In this document: positions 1 through 8,582 of the stretch, piece by piece
How the letters are laid out: each line of letters begins with the position of its first letter
How positions within the stretch are numbered: the first letter of the stretch is position 1
Origin: Desulfarculaceae bacterium
GTDB lineage: Bacteria; Desulfobacterota; Desulfarculia; Desulfarculales; Desulfarculaceae
Length of the DNA stretch: 64,000 nt
Assembly (NCBI GenBank): GCA_021737145.1
Contig: JAIPEN010000004.1
Location: 124,001-188,000, forward strand
Direction: 5' to 3'
Program-made: the position numbers and the translations under genes
The notes under the pieces: model-generated
Databases searched by the model: none
What the model saw: only the letters and a program-made list of their open reading frames with translations
What the model was told of the DNA's origin: nothing

Positions 1-245
1 CGCGCGGCGGCAATGGCAAAATGAATAAAGGGGTCCAAACGGCGGATCTTCTTCTTGGGCACCCATTCCTCGGGGTCGAAGTCATGGACCTCGCCCGCTA
101 TCTGGGTCTTGAAGGAAGATGCGTCAAACCTGGTGATGGGACCAATGCCGCTCTTGCCGGCCTTGAGGCCCTCCCAGGTCTTTTCCAGGCCGGTGCCCAA
201 CGGCGTCACCAGCCCCAATCCAGTTACCACCACCCTGCGCTGCAC
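1..245 (-). CDS. fabF: beta-ketoacyl-ACP synthase II (5' part, cut by window edge)
   Basis: Only the first 81 codons are present; the gene runs off the left edge. The translation opens (V/M)QRRVVVTGLGLVTPLG, the standard N-terminus of FabF, which condenses malonyl-ACP with acyl-ACP in fatty acid elongation. The start is a GTG at 245-243, preceded by AAGGAG at 256-251 with a 5-base spacer; no in-frame ATG competes. It is the last visible gene of a minus-strand operon and follows acpP after about 90 bases, the usual acpP-fabF order. The catalytic Cys-His-His residues lie outside the window. Confidence 0.93.
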   Translation of the reverse strand, partial: MQRRVVVTGLGLVTPLGTGLEKTWEGLKAGKSGIGPITRFDASSFKTQIAGEVHDFDPEEWVPKKKIRRLDPFIHFAIAAA

Positions 246-336
246 GGTCACTCCTTAAACGCCCGAGGCTTCATCCCCGGACCGCGCATCCCTTGTGAGA
301 TCCCTCTGCGCCTGTCCGGGGCCATTTCCCGCGATG

Positions 337-573
337 TTATTGCTTCAGCTTCTCGATGTAGTCCCAGGCGTCCTGGACGGTCTTGATTTTTTCGGCGTCC
401 TCGTCGGCGATGGACACGTCAAAGGCCTCTTCCATGGCCATGATCATTTCCACCAGGTCCAGGGAGTCCGCCCCCAGGTCGTCGACAAAAGATGCTTCCG
501 GCACCACGTCTTCAGGGGCCACGGAAAGCTGCTCGCAGATGATCTCTTTGACTTTTGCCTTGATGTCGTCCAT
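337..573 (-). CDS. acpP: acyl carrier protein
   Basis: 78 residues, the normal ACP size. It is strongly acidic and carries the 4'-phosphopantetheine attachment motif GADSLDL, with the modified serine at residue 37. It carries growing acyl chains between the FAS II enzymes. The ATG is preceded by a GGGAG box about 12 bases upstream. It sits between fabG and fabF, as in most bacteria. Confidence 0.97.
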   Translation of the reverse strand: MDDIKAKVKEIICEQLSVAPEDVVPEASFVDDLGADSLDLVEMIMAMEEAFDVSIADEDAEKIKTVQDAWDYIEKLKQ

Positions 574-682
574 GAAACCTTTTCTCCCAGTTTTGGTCCG
601 GGCCTTGGGGCCCGCCTTGTCCTTAATTCCTATGTCTCCGCCGCCCGGAGGCGGCGTTGCCTGTCCACAGCCCCGGGGGGCC

Positions 683-1429
683 TTACATCATCATGCCGCC
701 GTTGATGGCGATCACCTGTCCGGTGACGTAGCGGGCGGCGTCGGAGCACAGGAAGGCCACCACGTCGGCCACGTCCTCGGGCTGACCGGCCCGGCCCATG
801 GGGATCATGGCCTTCATGGCCTCCTGCAGCTTTTCGGGGATGGTGTTCACCATATCCGTTTCGATAAAGCCCGGAGCCACCGCGTTGACCCGCACCCCGC
901 GGGTGGCCAGTTCCTTGGCCGCGGTCTTGGTAAGGGCGATCACCCCCGCCTTGGAGGCGGCGTAGTTGGCCTGGCCCGGGTTGCCGATCTGGCCGGCGAT
1001 GGAGGCCAGGCTCACGATGGAGCCGAAGCGCTGCTTCATCATCAGCTTGGCCGCGGCCTGGGTGCAGTAGAACACGCCCACCAGATTGACCTGGATGACC
1101 TGGTTGAACTGCTCGGGGCTCATGCGCACCAGCAGGCCGTCCATGGTGATGCCCGCATTGTTGATCAAATTGTCGATGCGGCCCTGGGCCTCGAAGGCTT
1201 CCTTGACCCAGGCCTGCACCTGCCCGGCGTCGGTGACGTCGAACTTTTGGCCAAAGGCCTCGACACCGGCGTCCTCGAGCAGGCCGATGGTCTCATCCGC
1301 CGCGCTGTCGTCGGGGTCGTAATGATTGAAGTAGACCACGTCGCCGGCCGAGGCCAGAGCCAGGGCGATGGACCGCCCGATGCCCCGCGACCCGCCGGTT
1401 ACCAGATGCACCTTGCCTTGTTCGCTCAA
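683..1429 (-). CDS. fabG: 3-oxoacyl-ACP reductase
   Basis: 248-residue short-chain dehydrogenase. It shows the N-terminal cofactor motif TGGSRGIG (11-18), NNAG (90-93), and a catalytic Ser143-Tyr156-Lys160 triad in the YAASK context. FabG reduces 3-oxoacyl-ACP with NADPH. It lies between etfA and acpP in a run with the same direction; the neighbour acpP supports a role in synthesis rather than a generic SDR. It is slightly longer in the 35-60 region than E. coli FabG, which is common in the family. Confidence 0.93.
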   Translation of the reverse strand: MSEQGKVHLVTGGSRGIGRSIALALASAGDVVYFNHYDPDDSAADETIGLLEDAGVEAFGQKFDVTDAGQVQAWVKEAFEAQGRIDNLINNAGITMDGLLVRMSPEQFNQVIQVNLVGVFYCTQAAAKLMMKQRFGSIVSLASIAGQIGNPGQANYAASKAGVIALTKTAAKELATRGVRVNAVAPGFIETDMVNTIPEKLQEAMKAMIPMGRAGQPEDVADVVAFLCSDAARYVTGQVIAINGGMMM

Positions 1430-1456
1430 GCTAAAACCCTCCCTTGGCGCGGCGCT

Positions 1457-2653
1457 CTAGGCCTGGCCGCGCAACTGCTTGAGGCGGGCCAGCATGGCCG
1501 GGGCCACCTCGAACAAGTCACCTACTATACCATAATGAGCCACGTCGAAAATGGGCGCGTTGGGGTCATTGTTGATCGCCACGATGGTGTCCGATCCCTG
1601 CATGCCCACCAGATGCTGCACCGCCCCGCTCACTCCCAGGGCCACATACAGCTTGGGAGCCACGGTGCGGCCGGTCTGGCCCACCTGATGGGCGTGGCCG
1701 ATCCATTCGGCATCCACCGCGCCACGGGTGGCGCCCACCACCCCGCCCAGGGCGGCGGCCATCTCGCGCACCAGGTCAAAGCCCTCGGCCTTGCCCAGGC
1801 CGCGGCCGCCGGTGACCACCACCTCGGCGCCCACCAGGTTCACCTGATCGTCGATGGCCCGCACCACCTCCATGACCTCGGTGGCCGCCTGGTCCTCCGG
1901 CTTAAGCTCCAGGGGCACCAGGCGTCCCTCGCGGCCTTCCACGCGCTCGCCGCGCTTCATAACCCGGGGACGCACCGTGGCCATCTGGGGCCGGGCGCTG
2001 GGACAGACGATGGTGGCCATGATGTTGCCGCCGAACGCCGGGCGGGTCTGCAAGAGCAGCCGCTTGTCCGGGTCGATGGCCAAGCCGGTGCAGTCGGCGG
2101 TCAGGCCGGTGGAAGCGGCCGTGGCCACCCGGGGGATGAGGCTGCGCCCCAGGGAGGTGGCTCCGGCCAAAAGTATCTCGGGCTGGTGCTCGGCGATGAG
2201 CCTGGCCAGCACCTCGCAATAAAGATCGTCGTTGAACAGCTCCAGGCGGGCATCGTCGGCCGCATAGACCACGTCCGCGCCCAGGGCGAACAGTTCGCCG
2301 CACAGGCCGTCCAGGCCCGCGCCCAGCAAAACCGCGCCCAGCTCCACTCCCAGCTCGTCGGCCAGGCGGCGTCCTTGGCCCAAAAGCTCGGCCACCACCT
2401 CGGGCATCTCGCCGCCGCGCTGCTCGGCATAGACCCAAACGCCCTTGGCGCTGGCGGTGCGCTCGTCAGCGGCGCGCTCCACCTCGGGCACGGTGATGGC
2501 CTCTTCGGGACACTCGTCCGCGCAGGCCCCGCACAGGGTGCAGGCGTCGTTCACCCGCGCCTGGTCGTCGATGAGCTCCAGGGCCTCGAAGGGGCAGGCG
2601 TCCACGCACTGGCCGCAGCCGGTGCACAACTCTTTGTCGATGATAACGCCCAT
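1457..2653 (-). CDS. etfA: electron transfer flavoprotein alpha subunit with N-terminal 2x[4Fe-4S] ferredoxin domain
   Basis: 398 residues. The start is the ATG at 2653, just before MGVIIDKELC; a longer open frame to 2689 overlaps etfB and has no coding support. Residues 1-55 hold two ferredoxin motifs (C10, C13, C16, C20 and C38, C41, C44, C48). The rest is EtfA, with the FAD-binding end ALGVSGAVQH and INNDPNAPIF. Such ferredoxin-fused EtfA proteins are known from anaerobes, for example LctC/CarE-type Etf complexes. EtfA/EtfB shuttle electrons to or from acyl-CoA dehydrogenases. It follows etfB by 4 bases and precedes fabG, so it lies inside a fatty acid synthesis operon. Confidence 0.93.
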   Translation of the reverse strand: MGVIIDKELCTGCGQCVDACPFEALELIDDQARVNDACTLCGACADECPEEAITVPEVERAADERTASAKGVWVYAEQRGGEMPEVVAELLGQGRRLADELGVELGAVLLGAGLDGLCGELFALGADVVYAADDARLELFNDDLYCEVLARLIAEHQPEILLAGATSLGRSLIPRVATAASTGLTADCTGLAIDPDKRLLLQTRPAFGGNIMATIVCPSARPQMATVRPRVMKRGERVEGREGRLVPLELKPEDQAATEVMEVVRAIDDQVNLVGAEVVVTGGRGLGKAEGFDLVREMAAALGGVVGATRGAVDAEWIGHAHQVGQTGRTVAPKLYVALGVSGAVQHLVGMQGSDTIVAINNDPNAPIFDVAHYGIVGDLFEVAPAMLARLKQLRGQA

Positions 2654-2657
2654 GGCC

Positions 2658-3455
2658 TCAGCTCCCCAGCATGATGACCTGGTTGTCAACCAGGGCGTCG
2701 ATTACTTGGGCGCCGGTCTCCTCGGGAGTGCCCTCGAGCATCCGGCGGTCGCCGGAAGCGCTGGGCGCGAAGACCTTGACCACCTGGGTGTAGGACCCGG
2801 CCAGGCCCACCTGCTCGGGCGTCAGGCCCAGCTCGGCCGCGCCCATCACCGGGGCCTGATATTTCTTGGCCCGCATCTTTCCCTTGAGCGAAGGCGGACG
2901 GGGCTCGCCCACCTCGCGCACCACGGTGATCAGACCGGGCAGGGGCAGAGCCACCACGTCGAAGCCGTCGTCCATCTGGCGCTCGAGTACCAAACGGCCC
3001 TCGGCCACCTCGCGGAAGCCCTTAACAAAGGCCACGTGGGGCAGGCCCAGGCGGCGGGCGATGCCCGGCCCCACCTGGGCGGTGTCGCCGTCCACCGCCT
3101 GCTTGCCGCAGACCACCAAGTCCACGTCTCCCAGGCTCTGGATGCCCGCGGCCAGGGCGGCGGTGGTGGCCCAGGTGTCGGCCCCGGCAAAGGCCCGGTC
3201 GCTGAGCAGCAGGCACTCGTCCACTCCGTAGCCGATGGCCTCCTTGAGCACCTCCTCGGCCTGGGGCGGACCCATGGACACGGCCACGATCTCGCCGCCG
3301 GCCTGCTCCTTGATGCGCAGGGCAGCCTCCAGGGCGAACAGGTCAAAGGGATTGATGATGCTCTCCACGCCCTCGCGCTTGAGGGTGTGGGTCTCCGGGT
3401 CCAGCTTGACGTTGGCCGTATCCGGGACCTGCTTGATGCAAACCGCTATCTTCAT
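2658..3455 (-). CDS. etfB: electron transfer flavoprotein beta subunit
   Basis: 265 residues, normal EtfB size. It opens MKIAVCIKQVPDT, typical of the family. The stretch SMGPPQAEEVLKEA with DRAFAGADTWATT resembles the N-terminal nucleotide-binding signature of electron-bifurcating EtfB proteins, where NADH binds the beta-FAD. It partners EtfA (4 bases downstream) and the acyl-CoA dehydrogenase (21 bases upstream). Assignment to EtfB is firm; assignment to the bifurcating group rests on motif likeness and needs an alignment. Confidence 0.93.
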   Translation of the reverse strand: MKIAVCIKQVPDTANVKLDPETHTLKREGVESIINPFDLFALEAALRIKEQAGGEIVAVSMGPPQAEEVLKEAIGYGVDECLLLSDRAFAGADTWATTAALAAGIQSLGDVDLVVCGKQAVDGDTAQVGPGIARRLGLPHVAFVKGFREVAEGRLVLERQMDDGFDVVALPLPGLITVVREVGEPRPPSLKGKMRAKKYQAPVMGAAELGLTPEQVGLAGSYTQVVKVFAPSASGDRRMLEGTPEETGAQVIDALVDNQVIMLGS

Positions 3456-3476
3456 TGATTCGCGCTCCAGCCGGCC

Positions 3477-4634
3477 CTACTTCTTGCGCCCGTACTCTTT
3501 GTTGAGCTCCTGGCCGATGACGTTGCGCTGGATCTGGTTGGTGCCTTCGTAGATCTGCAGAATCTTGGCGTCGCGCATCATCTTCTCCACCGGGTAGTCG
3601 CGCATGTAGCCGTGGCCGCCCAGTATCTGCACCGCGTTGGTGGTGGCCCGCATGGCCACGTCCGAGGGGAATACCTTGGCCATGGCGCTGACCTTGGAGA
3701 AGTCCTTGGCCCCGGAGTCGATGTAGCGGGCCGTGGCGTAGACCAGGGCCCGGGCCGCCTCGATCTCGGTGGCCATGTCGGCCAGCATGTGGGCCACGGC
3801 CTGGAAGGTGATGATGGGCTTGCCGAACTGCTTGCGGGTGCGGGCAAAGGCCGCGGCCTCGTCCAGGGAGCCCGCCGCCACGCCCACCGCCTGGGCCCCC
3901 ACCCCGGGGCGGGACTTGTCAAAGGTGCGCATGGCCACCACGAAGCCCAGGCCCTCGCGGCCCAGCAGGCGCGAGGCCGGGATGCGGCAGTCGTTGAAGA
4001 TCAGCTCGGCCGTGGCGCTGGCCCGGATGCCCAGCTTGGTCTCTTTTTTGCCCACGCTGAAGCCGGGGTCGCCGTCGCGCACGATAAAGGCGCTGGCCCC
4101 GCGGGGTCCCTTGGAGCGGTCGGTGATGGCCACCACGGTGTAGATGCCCGCCTCGCCGCCGTTGGTGATCCATTGCTTGGAGCCGTTGAGCACGTATTCG
4201 TCGCCGTCCTTCTTGGCCTCGGTGGCGATGGAGCCCGCGTCCGAGCCGGAGGCCGACTCGGTCAGGGCGAAGGCGCAGTACTCATCGCCGCTGCCGATGA
4301 GCGGCAGGTACTCCTGCTTTTGCTCCTCCGAGCCGTAGAGCAGGATGGGATAGGCGCCCAGGAAGGAAGCGGCGTAGCTGGTGGACACCCCGCAGCAGGC
4401 GCGGGAGAGCTCCTCCACCGCGATGCAGTTTTCCAGGCACCCGCCGCCCAGTCCGCCATACTCCTCGGGGATGATTATCTGGAACAAGTCGGCCTGGGCC
4501 AGGGCCTTCATTATCTCGCTGGGGAACTGCTCCTTTTCATCCAACTCGGCCCGAACCGGCTTGATGCGCTCTTCGGCGATCTGCCGGCAGAGGTCGCGGA
4601 TCATCTCCTGCTCTTCGGTGAAGAAATAGTCCAT
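3477..4634 (-). CDS. acyl-CoA dehydrogenase family protein
   Basis: 385 residues, the standard size for short/medium-chain acyl-CoA dehydrogenases. It has the FAD-binding segment FALTESASGSDA and the catalytic glutamate E363 in IYEGTNQIQRN. Family members take hydrogens from the alpha-beta bond of acyl-CoA and pass electrons to ETF; some clostridial Bcd types run as enoyl-CoA reductases with bifurcating ETF. It sits between plsX and etfB, where fabH-fabD are found in many bacteria. Whether it acts on CoA or ACP thioesters, and in which direction, cannot be read from the sequence. Confidence 0.93.
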   Translation of the reverse strand: MDYFFTEEQEMIRDLCRQIAEERIKPVRAELDEKEQFPSEIMKALAQADLFQIIIPEEYGGLGGGCLENCIAVEELSRACCGVSTSYAASFLGAYPILLYGSEEQKQEYLPLIGSGDEYCAFALTESASGSDAGSIATEAKKDGDEYVLNGSKQWITNGGEAGIYTVVAITDRSKGPRGASAFIVRDGDPGFSVGKKETKLGIRASATAELIFNDCRIPASRLLGREGLGFVVAMRTFDKSRPGVGAQAVGVAAGSLDEAAAFARTRKQFGKPIITFQAVAHMLADMATEIEAARALVYATARYIDSGAKDFSKVSAMAKVFPSDVAMRATTNAVQILGGHGYMRDYPVEKMMRDAKILQIYEGTNQIQRNVIGQELNKEYGRKK

Positions 4635-4683
4635 CGAATCGTTTCTCCCCAGTGATGTTGGCCGCGCCAGGAGGCGGCCCGGC

Positions 4684-5712
4684 TCAGTCGAGGGCCGCTT
4701 CGCCCAGCAGGCGGCCCCGGTATTGCTCCAGCCCCTCGGCCAGATGGCGGGTCACCTCGGCGCGCACCGTGTCGGCGGTCACCCTGACCGCGGTGGCGAT
4801 GGCCTTGGGCGAGGAGGCGCCGTGGGCGATGAGCCCCACTCCGTTGATGCCCAACAGCGGAGCCCCCCCGTAGTTGGAATAGTCCAGACGGCTGGCCACG
4901 TCGCGGAACTGCTCTCTTAGCAGCAGCCCGCCCAGGCGGCCCTTGATGCTGTGGGACATGTATTCCCGGAAAAAGTACTCAAAGGTGTCGGCAAAGCCTT
5001 CCACCAGCTTGATGCAGACGTTGCCCACGAAGCCGTCGCAAACGATGACCTGGGTGTCGCCCACGAACATGTCGCGGCCTTCCACGTTGCCGATGAAGTT
5101 CAGGCCGCTGCTGTTTAGATGGTCGGCCGCCTGTTTCACCGCGGTGTTGCCCTTGCCCGGCTCCTCGCCGATGGACAACAGCCCCACCTTGGGGTGGGTC
5201 AGGCCCATGACCTTTTCGGCGTACACGCTGCCCATGTAGCCGAACTGCATGAGCATCAGGGGGGTGCAGTCAACGTTGGCCCCCACGTCGATGAGCAGGG
5301 TGGGCCCTTTGAGGGCGGGGAACACCGAGGCCAGGGCCGGGCGGTCCACCTCGGCCAGGCGGCCCATGACCACCACTCCCAAGGCCATGGTGGCCCCGGA
5401 GTTGCCCGCGCTGATCACCGCGTCGGCCTCGCCGGATTTGTGCAGGTTGTAGCAGACCCGAATGCTGGAGTCGGGCAGGCGCCTGAGGGCGTGCCCCGGC
5501 GAGGCGTCCATGGCCACCACTTGGGTGGCCGGGTGCAGACGCAGCCGGTCGCTGGGCGCTCCCTCGCGCTCCAACAGGGGTTCGAGCACCTGGGGTTGAC
5601 CCACCAGGATCAGCTCCACGTCGGACGGGGTCTCGCCCAGGGCGCGCAGGGCACCCTTGACCACCGCCTCGGGAGCCTTGTCTCCTCCCATGCCATCCAG
5701 GGCGATGCGCAT
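4684..5712 (-). CDS. plsX: phosphate acyltransferase PlsX
   Basis: 342 residues beginning MRIALDGMGGDKAPEA, the PlsX signature. PlsX converts acyl-ACP and phosphate to acyl-phosphate, the acyl donor for PlsY in phosphatidic acid synthesis; plsY lies at 59.6 kb in this window. It starts 12 bases after the rpmF stop. The DUF177-rpmF-plsX order is conserved in many bacteria and ties lipid synthesis to ribosome production. Confidence 0.96.
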   Translation of the reverse strand: MRIALDGMGGDKAPEAVVKGALRALGETPSDVELILVGQPQVLEPLLEREGAPSDRLRLHPATQVVAMDASPGHALRRLPDSSIRVCYNLHKSGEADAVISAGNSGATMALGVVVMGRLAEVDRPALASVFPALKGPTLLIDVGANVDCTPLMLMQFGYMGSVYAEKVMGLTHPKVGLLSIGEEPGKGNTAVKQAADHLNSSGLNFIGNVEGRDMFVGDTQVIVCDGFVGNVCIKLVEGFADTFEYFFREYMSHSIKGRLGGLLLREQFRDVASRLDYSNYGGAPLLGINGVGLIAHGASSPKAIATAVRVTADTVRAEVTRHLAEGLEQYRGRLLGEAALD

Positions 5713-5724
5713 AAGCGCTAGTAC

Positions 5725-5904
5725 CTACTCTTCGGTTTGCACCGCTTGGCGGCCCTTGTAGGTGCCGCAGGACTGGCAAACCCGGTGAGGCATCTTGGGC
5801 TCGCCGCACTGGGGGCACAACACCGGGTTGGGCAGGGTGATGGCGTCGTGGGAGCGCCGCTTCTTGGAGCGGGTGGTGGAATGACGTCTTTTGGGAACAG
5901 CCAT
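5725..5904 (-). CDS. rpmF: 50S ribosomal protein bL32
   Basis: A 59-residue protein beginning MAVPKRRHSTTRSKKRRSH, as in bL32. It has a zinc-ribbon pair CPQC and CQSC (C30, C33, C43, C46), so it is a zinc-binding C+ form. The start is ATG at 5904 and the stop TAG at 5725-5727. A longer open frame over the same bases (to 5927) is in another frame and is not coding. Its place between DUF177 and plsX is the classic arrangement. Confidence 0.97.
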   Translation of the reverse strand: MAVPKRRHSTTRSKKRRSHDAITLPNPVLCPQCGEPKMPHRVCQSCGTYKGRQAVQTEE

Positions 5905-5955
5905 GGCTCTATATGTCTCCGGATCAATCGCGGACGTGCCGCGTGTTTTAAGAAC

Positions 5956-6474
5956 TCATTCTTTTTTTAGCTGGGCCAGCTTGGCCCAGCGGGGATCGAC
6001 GTTATCCGAGGCGCAACAGGCCCGGCCCTCCTGGAGCGGCTTGCCGCAGACGGGGCACAGGCCGGGGCAGTCCGTCCGGCACAGAGGCGCCATGGGCAGG
6101 GCCAGGCCCAGCTCATCGCGCAATGCCTGGGCCAGGTCGATGACTCCGTCCCGGTAAAAGGACAAATCCATTTCCTCGCCCGCCAGGTGCTGCTCGTCCG
6201 GGGCCTCGCCGGGCAAAGGCCGGAAGGACCAGTCCACCTCGCCCTCCAGGCTGAAGGGCATGGGGCCCAGGCAACGGCTGCAACTCAGCACCAGGCCGGC
6301 CGCATAGCTTCCCTGGGCGGTGACCAACTCGTCCAGTCGCTCCAGGCGAAGCTCCGCCCGGGGCGGCTCGGTGATGGCCTCCACCTGCGGTCCCAGGTCC
6401 CCGGGGGCGGCGGCTCCGTCGGTGAAGCTCACGGTCAGCCCTTCCGGCTGAATGTCGTTCACCTCCACCTTCAT
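5956..6474 (-). CDS. YceD/DUF177 family protein
   Basis: 172 residues from the ATG at 6474 (MKVEVNDIQPEG); the frame is open further upstream to 6531 but without coding character. It has the family's central CSRC motif and a C-terminal cysteine cluster (CRTDCPGLCPVCG) that suggests metal binding. DUF177/YceD proteins almost always precede rpmF and have been linked to 23S rRNA accumulation or processing. First gene of the lipid operon; a promoter lies at 6605-6633. Confidence 0.88.
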   Translation of the reverse strand: MKVEVNDIQPEGLTVSFTDGAAAPGDLGPQVEAITEPPRAELRLERLDELVTAQGSYAAGLVLSCSRCLGPMPFSLEGEVDWSFRPLPGEAPDEQHLAGEEMDLSFYRDGVIDLAQALRDELGLALPMAPLCRTDCPGLCPVCGKPLQEGRACCASDNVDPRWAKLAQLKKE

Positions 6475-6604
6475 GCTCCGCCCGCCTTTCGGGGTCAGGT
6501 GTTGACTATAGCAATCCGCCCCGGCTGTCAAGCCTCAGCCGGGGCAAAATGCTCCAGGGCTTTCAGGGGGTTCCCCGGTCCACCCCTCCGCGAACAGGTG
6601 GCCT

Positions 6605-6633
6605 AGTATAACATCGCCCCCCGGTCTTAACAA
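6605..6633 (-). promoter_or_regulatory. sigma70-type promoter for the DUF177-rpmF-plsX-acd-etfBA-fab operon
   Basis: On the minus strand TTGTTA (6633-6628) and TATACT (6610-6605) are separated by exactly 17 bases. The predicted transcription start is about 6598, some 125 bases upstream of the DUF177 ATG. No other strong promoter was noticed between here and fabF, so the whole nine-gene run may be one transcript. Confidence 0.7.
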
Positions 6634-6663
6634 GTTGGCCCCCGGCCTCGACAAATCGTGGCG

Positions 6664-6692
6664 TTGAGCAGCCGGGGTCTTGGTGATATACT
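6664..6692 (+). promoter_or_regulatory. sigma70-type promoter for greA
   Basis: TTGAGC (6664-6669) and TATACT (6687-6692) with a 17-base spacer, about 90 bases upstream of the greA start. It is arranged back to back with the lipid-operon promoter on the other strand. Confidence 0.65.
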
Positions 6693-6781
6693 CTGTTTCA
6701 CGGCGGCACGGGCGTTTGGGCCCGCGCCGCTTCTTGAACCCCGGCCGCCCCTTTTCCGGGCCGCCCCAGCAAGGAGCTACG

Positions 6782-7249
6782 GTGACGCGCATCCTCTTAA
6801 CCCGCGGGGGCCATGAGAGCCTGCATGAGCAATTGGCCCAACTGCGCAAGGTGGAGCTGCCGGCCAACGTCAAGGCCATCGAGGAGGCCCGGGCCCACGG
6901 CGACCTTTCGGAAAACGCCGAGTATCACGCCGCCAAAGAGCGCAACGCCATAATCATGGGCAAGATCGCCGAGATCAAGAACCTCTTGGCCGTGGCCGAG
7001 GTGGTGGACCCCCTGCCCGACCCCAACGGCCGGGTGGTCTTTGGTTGCAAAGCCACGGTCTACGACGTTGACGGCGACGAGGAGTTTTCCTATCAGATCG
7101 TGGGCGAGGCGGAAAGCGACGCCAACCTGGGCCGCATCTCCATGACCTCTCCCATCGGCCAGGCGCTCTTGGGCAAGGAAGAGGGCGACGAGGTCTCGGT
7201 GCGCACCCCGGGCGGGATGCGTCTGCTGGAGATCGTCAGCGTAGAGTGA
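6782..7249 (+). CDS. greA: transcription elongation factor GreA
   Basis: 155 residues. The start is GTG at 6782, 5 bases after AAGGAG (6771-6776). The N-terminal coiled coil contains the conserved EEARAHGDLSENAEYHAAKE stretch, whose acidic tip (D and E) enters the RNA polymerase secondary channel to trigger cleavage of backtracked RNA. The C-terminal FKBP-like domain ends with SPIGQALLGKEEGDEV. The length matches the family. The product is soluble and binds RNA polymerase. Confidence 0.96.
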   Translation: MTRILLTRGGHESLHEQLAQLRKVELPANVKAIEEARAHGDLSENAEYHAAKERNAIIMGKIAEIKNLLAVAEVVDPLPDPNGRVVFGCKATVYDVDGDEEFSYQIVGEAESDANLGRISMTSPIGQALLGKEEGDEVSVRTPGGMRLLEIVSVE

Positions 7250-7337
7250 TGAGGCCCTTCGCGCCCCAGAGCCAGCGCGCCCGCACCATCCCAGACTTTC
7301 GCACCCCCTGCCGGGACAGTTCACCGGGGAGCCCCGC

Positions 7338-8582
7338 GTGACCAGACTGATCCGCCAGATATTCAGCCCCCGCATGCTGGTGGCCCTGCTCATGGGCTTC
7401 AGCTGCGGCCTGCCCCTGCTGCTCACCATATCCCTGTTGCAGGCCTGGATGCGCTCCCAGGGCGTGGACCTGGCCACCATCGGGCTCATGGCCCTGGTGG
7501 GCCTGCCCTACACCCTCAAGTTCCTCTGGGCCCCCCTGGTGGACCGCTACACCCTGCCCTTCCTGGGCCGGCGGCGGGGATGGCTGCTGGTGACCCAGGT
7601 GCTCCTGGCCGGGGCCATAGTGGTCCTGGGCTTCAGCGAGCCGGCCAAGGCCCCCACCGTGCTGGCCCTGGTGGCCCTGCTGGTCACCTTTTTCAGCGCC
7701 TCCCAGGACATCGTGGTGGACGCCTACCGCCGGGAGGACCTGAGCGACCAGGAGCTGGGCCTGGGCTCGTCCCTGTACGTGAACGGCTATAGGGTGGGCA
7801 TGCTCCTGGCCAGCGGCGGGGGCATGATCATGGCCGACCACATCGGCTTCACCGAGGTGTACATGATCATGGCCGCGGCCATGGGAGTGGGCATCGTCAC
7901 CACCCTGCTCTGCCGGGAGCCGCCCCACCCCGGCGGAACCCCGGTCAGCCTGAAGCAGGCGGTGGTCGATCCCTTTGTGGAGTACTTCCAGCGCTCCGGC
8001 GCCCTGGGCCTGTTGGCCTTTGTGCTGCTGTACAAGATCGGCGATTCCATGGCCTCCACCATGACCATTCCCTTTTACCTGGACACCGGTTTCAGCAACA
8101 GCGAGATCGGGGCGGTGGTCAAGCTCTTCGGCTTCTGGGCCACGGTGGGCGGCGGGCTCATCGGCGGGGTGATCATCCTCAAGCTGGGCATCCGGCGCTG
8201 CTTGTGGATCTTCGGCCTTTTGCAGGCGGTGTCCACCGCGGGCTTCGCGGCCCTGGCCTACATCGGCCACCAGATATGGGCCCTGGCCGTGGTGATCGCC
8301 TTCGAGAACCTGGCCTCGGGCATGGGCACGGCCGCCTTTTTGGCCTTCATGGCCACCCTCACCGACAAGCGATTCACCGCCACCCAGTACGCCCTGCTCT
8401 CCTCGCTCATCGGAGTGCCCCGGGTGGTGGCCAGCGCGCCCACCGGCTGGCTGGCCCAGGCCATGGGCTGGCCGGGATTCTTCATCTTCTGCACCCTGGC
8501 CGCCATCCCCGGCCTGCTTCTACTATTGAAGTACGCCCCCTGGAGCCACGACCGCGCGGGCAACACCCCGGCCAACGCCTAA
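7338..8582 (+). CDS. AmpG-like MFS permease
   Basis: 414 residues with about 12 hydrophobic segments. It starts at GTG 7338. The N-terminal half resembles AmpG permeases (FSCGLPLLLTISLLQAWM, then GLPYTLKFLWAPLVDRY). AmpG imports anhydromuropeptides from the periplasm for peptidoglycan recycling. It lies 88 bases after greA. Its stop overlaps the convergent stop of the next gene by 3 bases. The family is clear, the substrate is inferred. Confidence 0.85.
   Translation: MTRLIRQIFSPRMLVALLMGFSCGLPLLLTISLLQAWMRSQGVDLATIGLMALVGLPYTLKFLWAPLVDRYTLPFLGRRRGWLLVTQVLLAGAIVVLGFSEPAKAPTVLALVALLVTFFSASQDIVVDAYRREDLSDQELGLGSSLYVNGYRVGMLLASGGGMIMADHIGFTEVYMIMAAAMGVGIVTTLLCREPPHPGGTPVSLKQAVVDPFVEYFQRSGALGLLAFVLLYKIGDSMASTMTIPFYLDTGFSNSEIGAVVKLFGFWATVGGGLIGGVIILKLGIRRCLWIFGLLQAVSTAGFAALAYIGHQIWALAVVIAFENLASGMGTAAFLAFMATLTDKRFTATQYALLSSLIGVPRVVASAPTGWLAQAMGWPGFFIFCTLAAIPGLLLLLKYAPWSHDRAGNTPANA

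Noticed and set aside
383-2674. Long plus-strand open frame of 763 codons over fabG and etfA
   Set aside because: It is a shadow of GC-rich genes on the other strand; it is His/Gly/Ala-rich low complexity with no domain.
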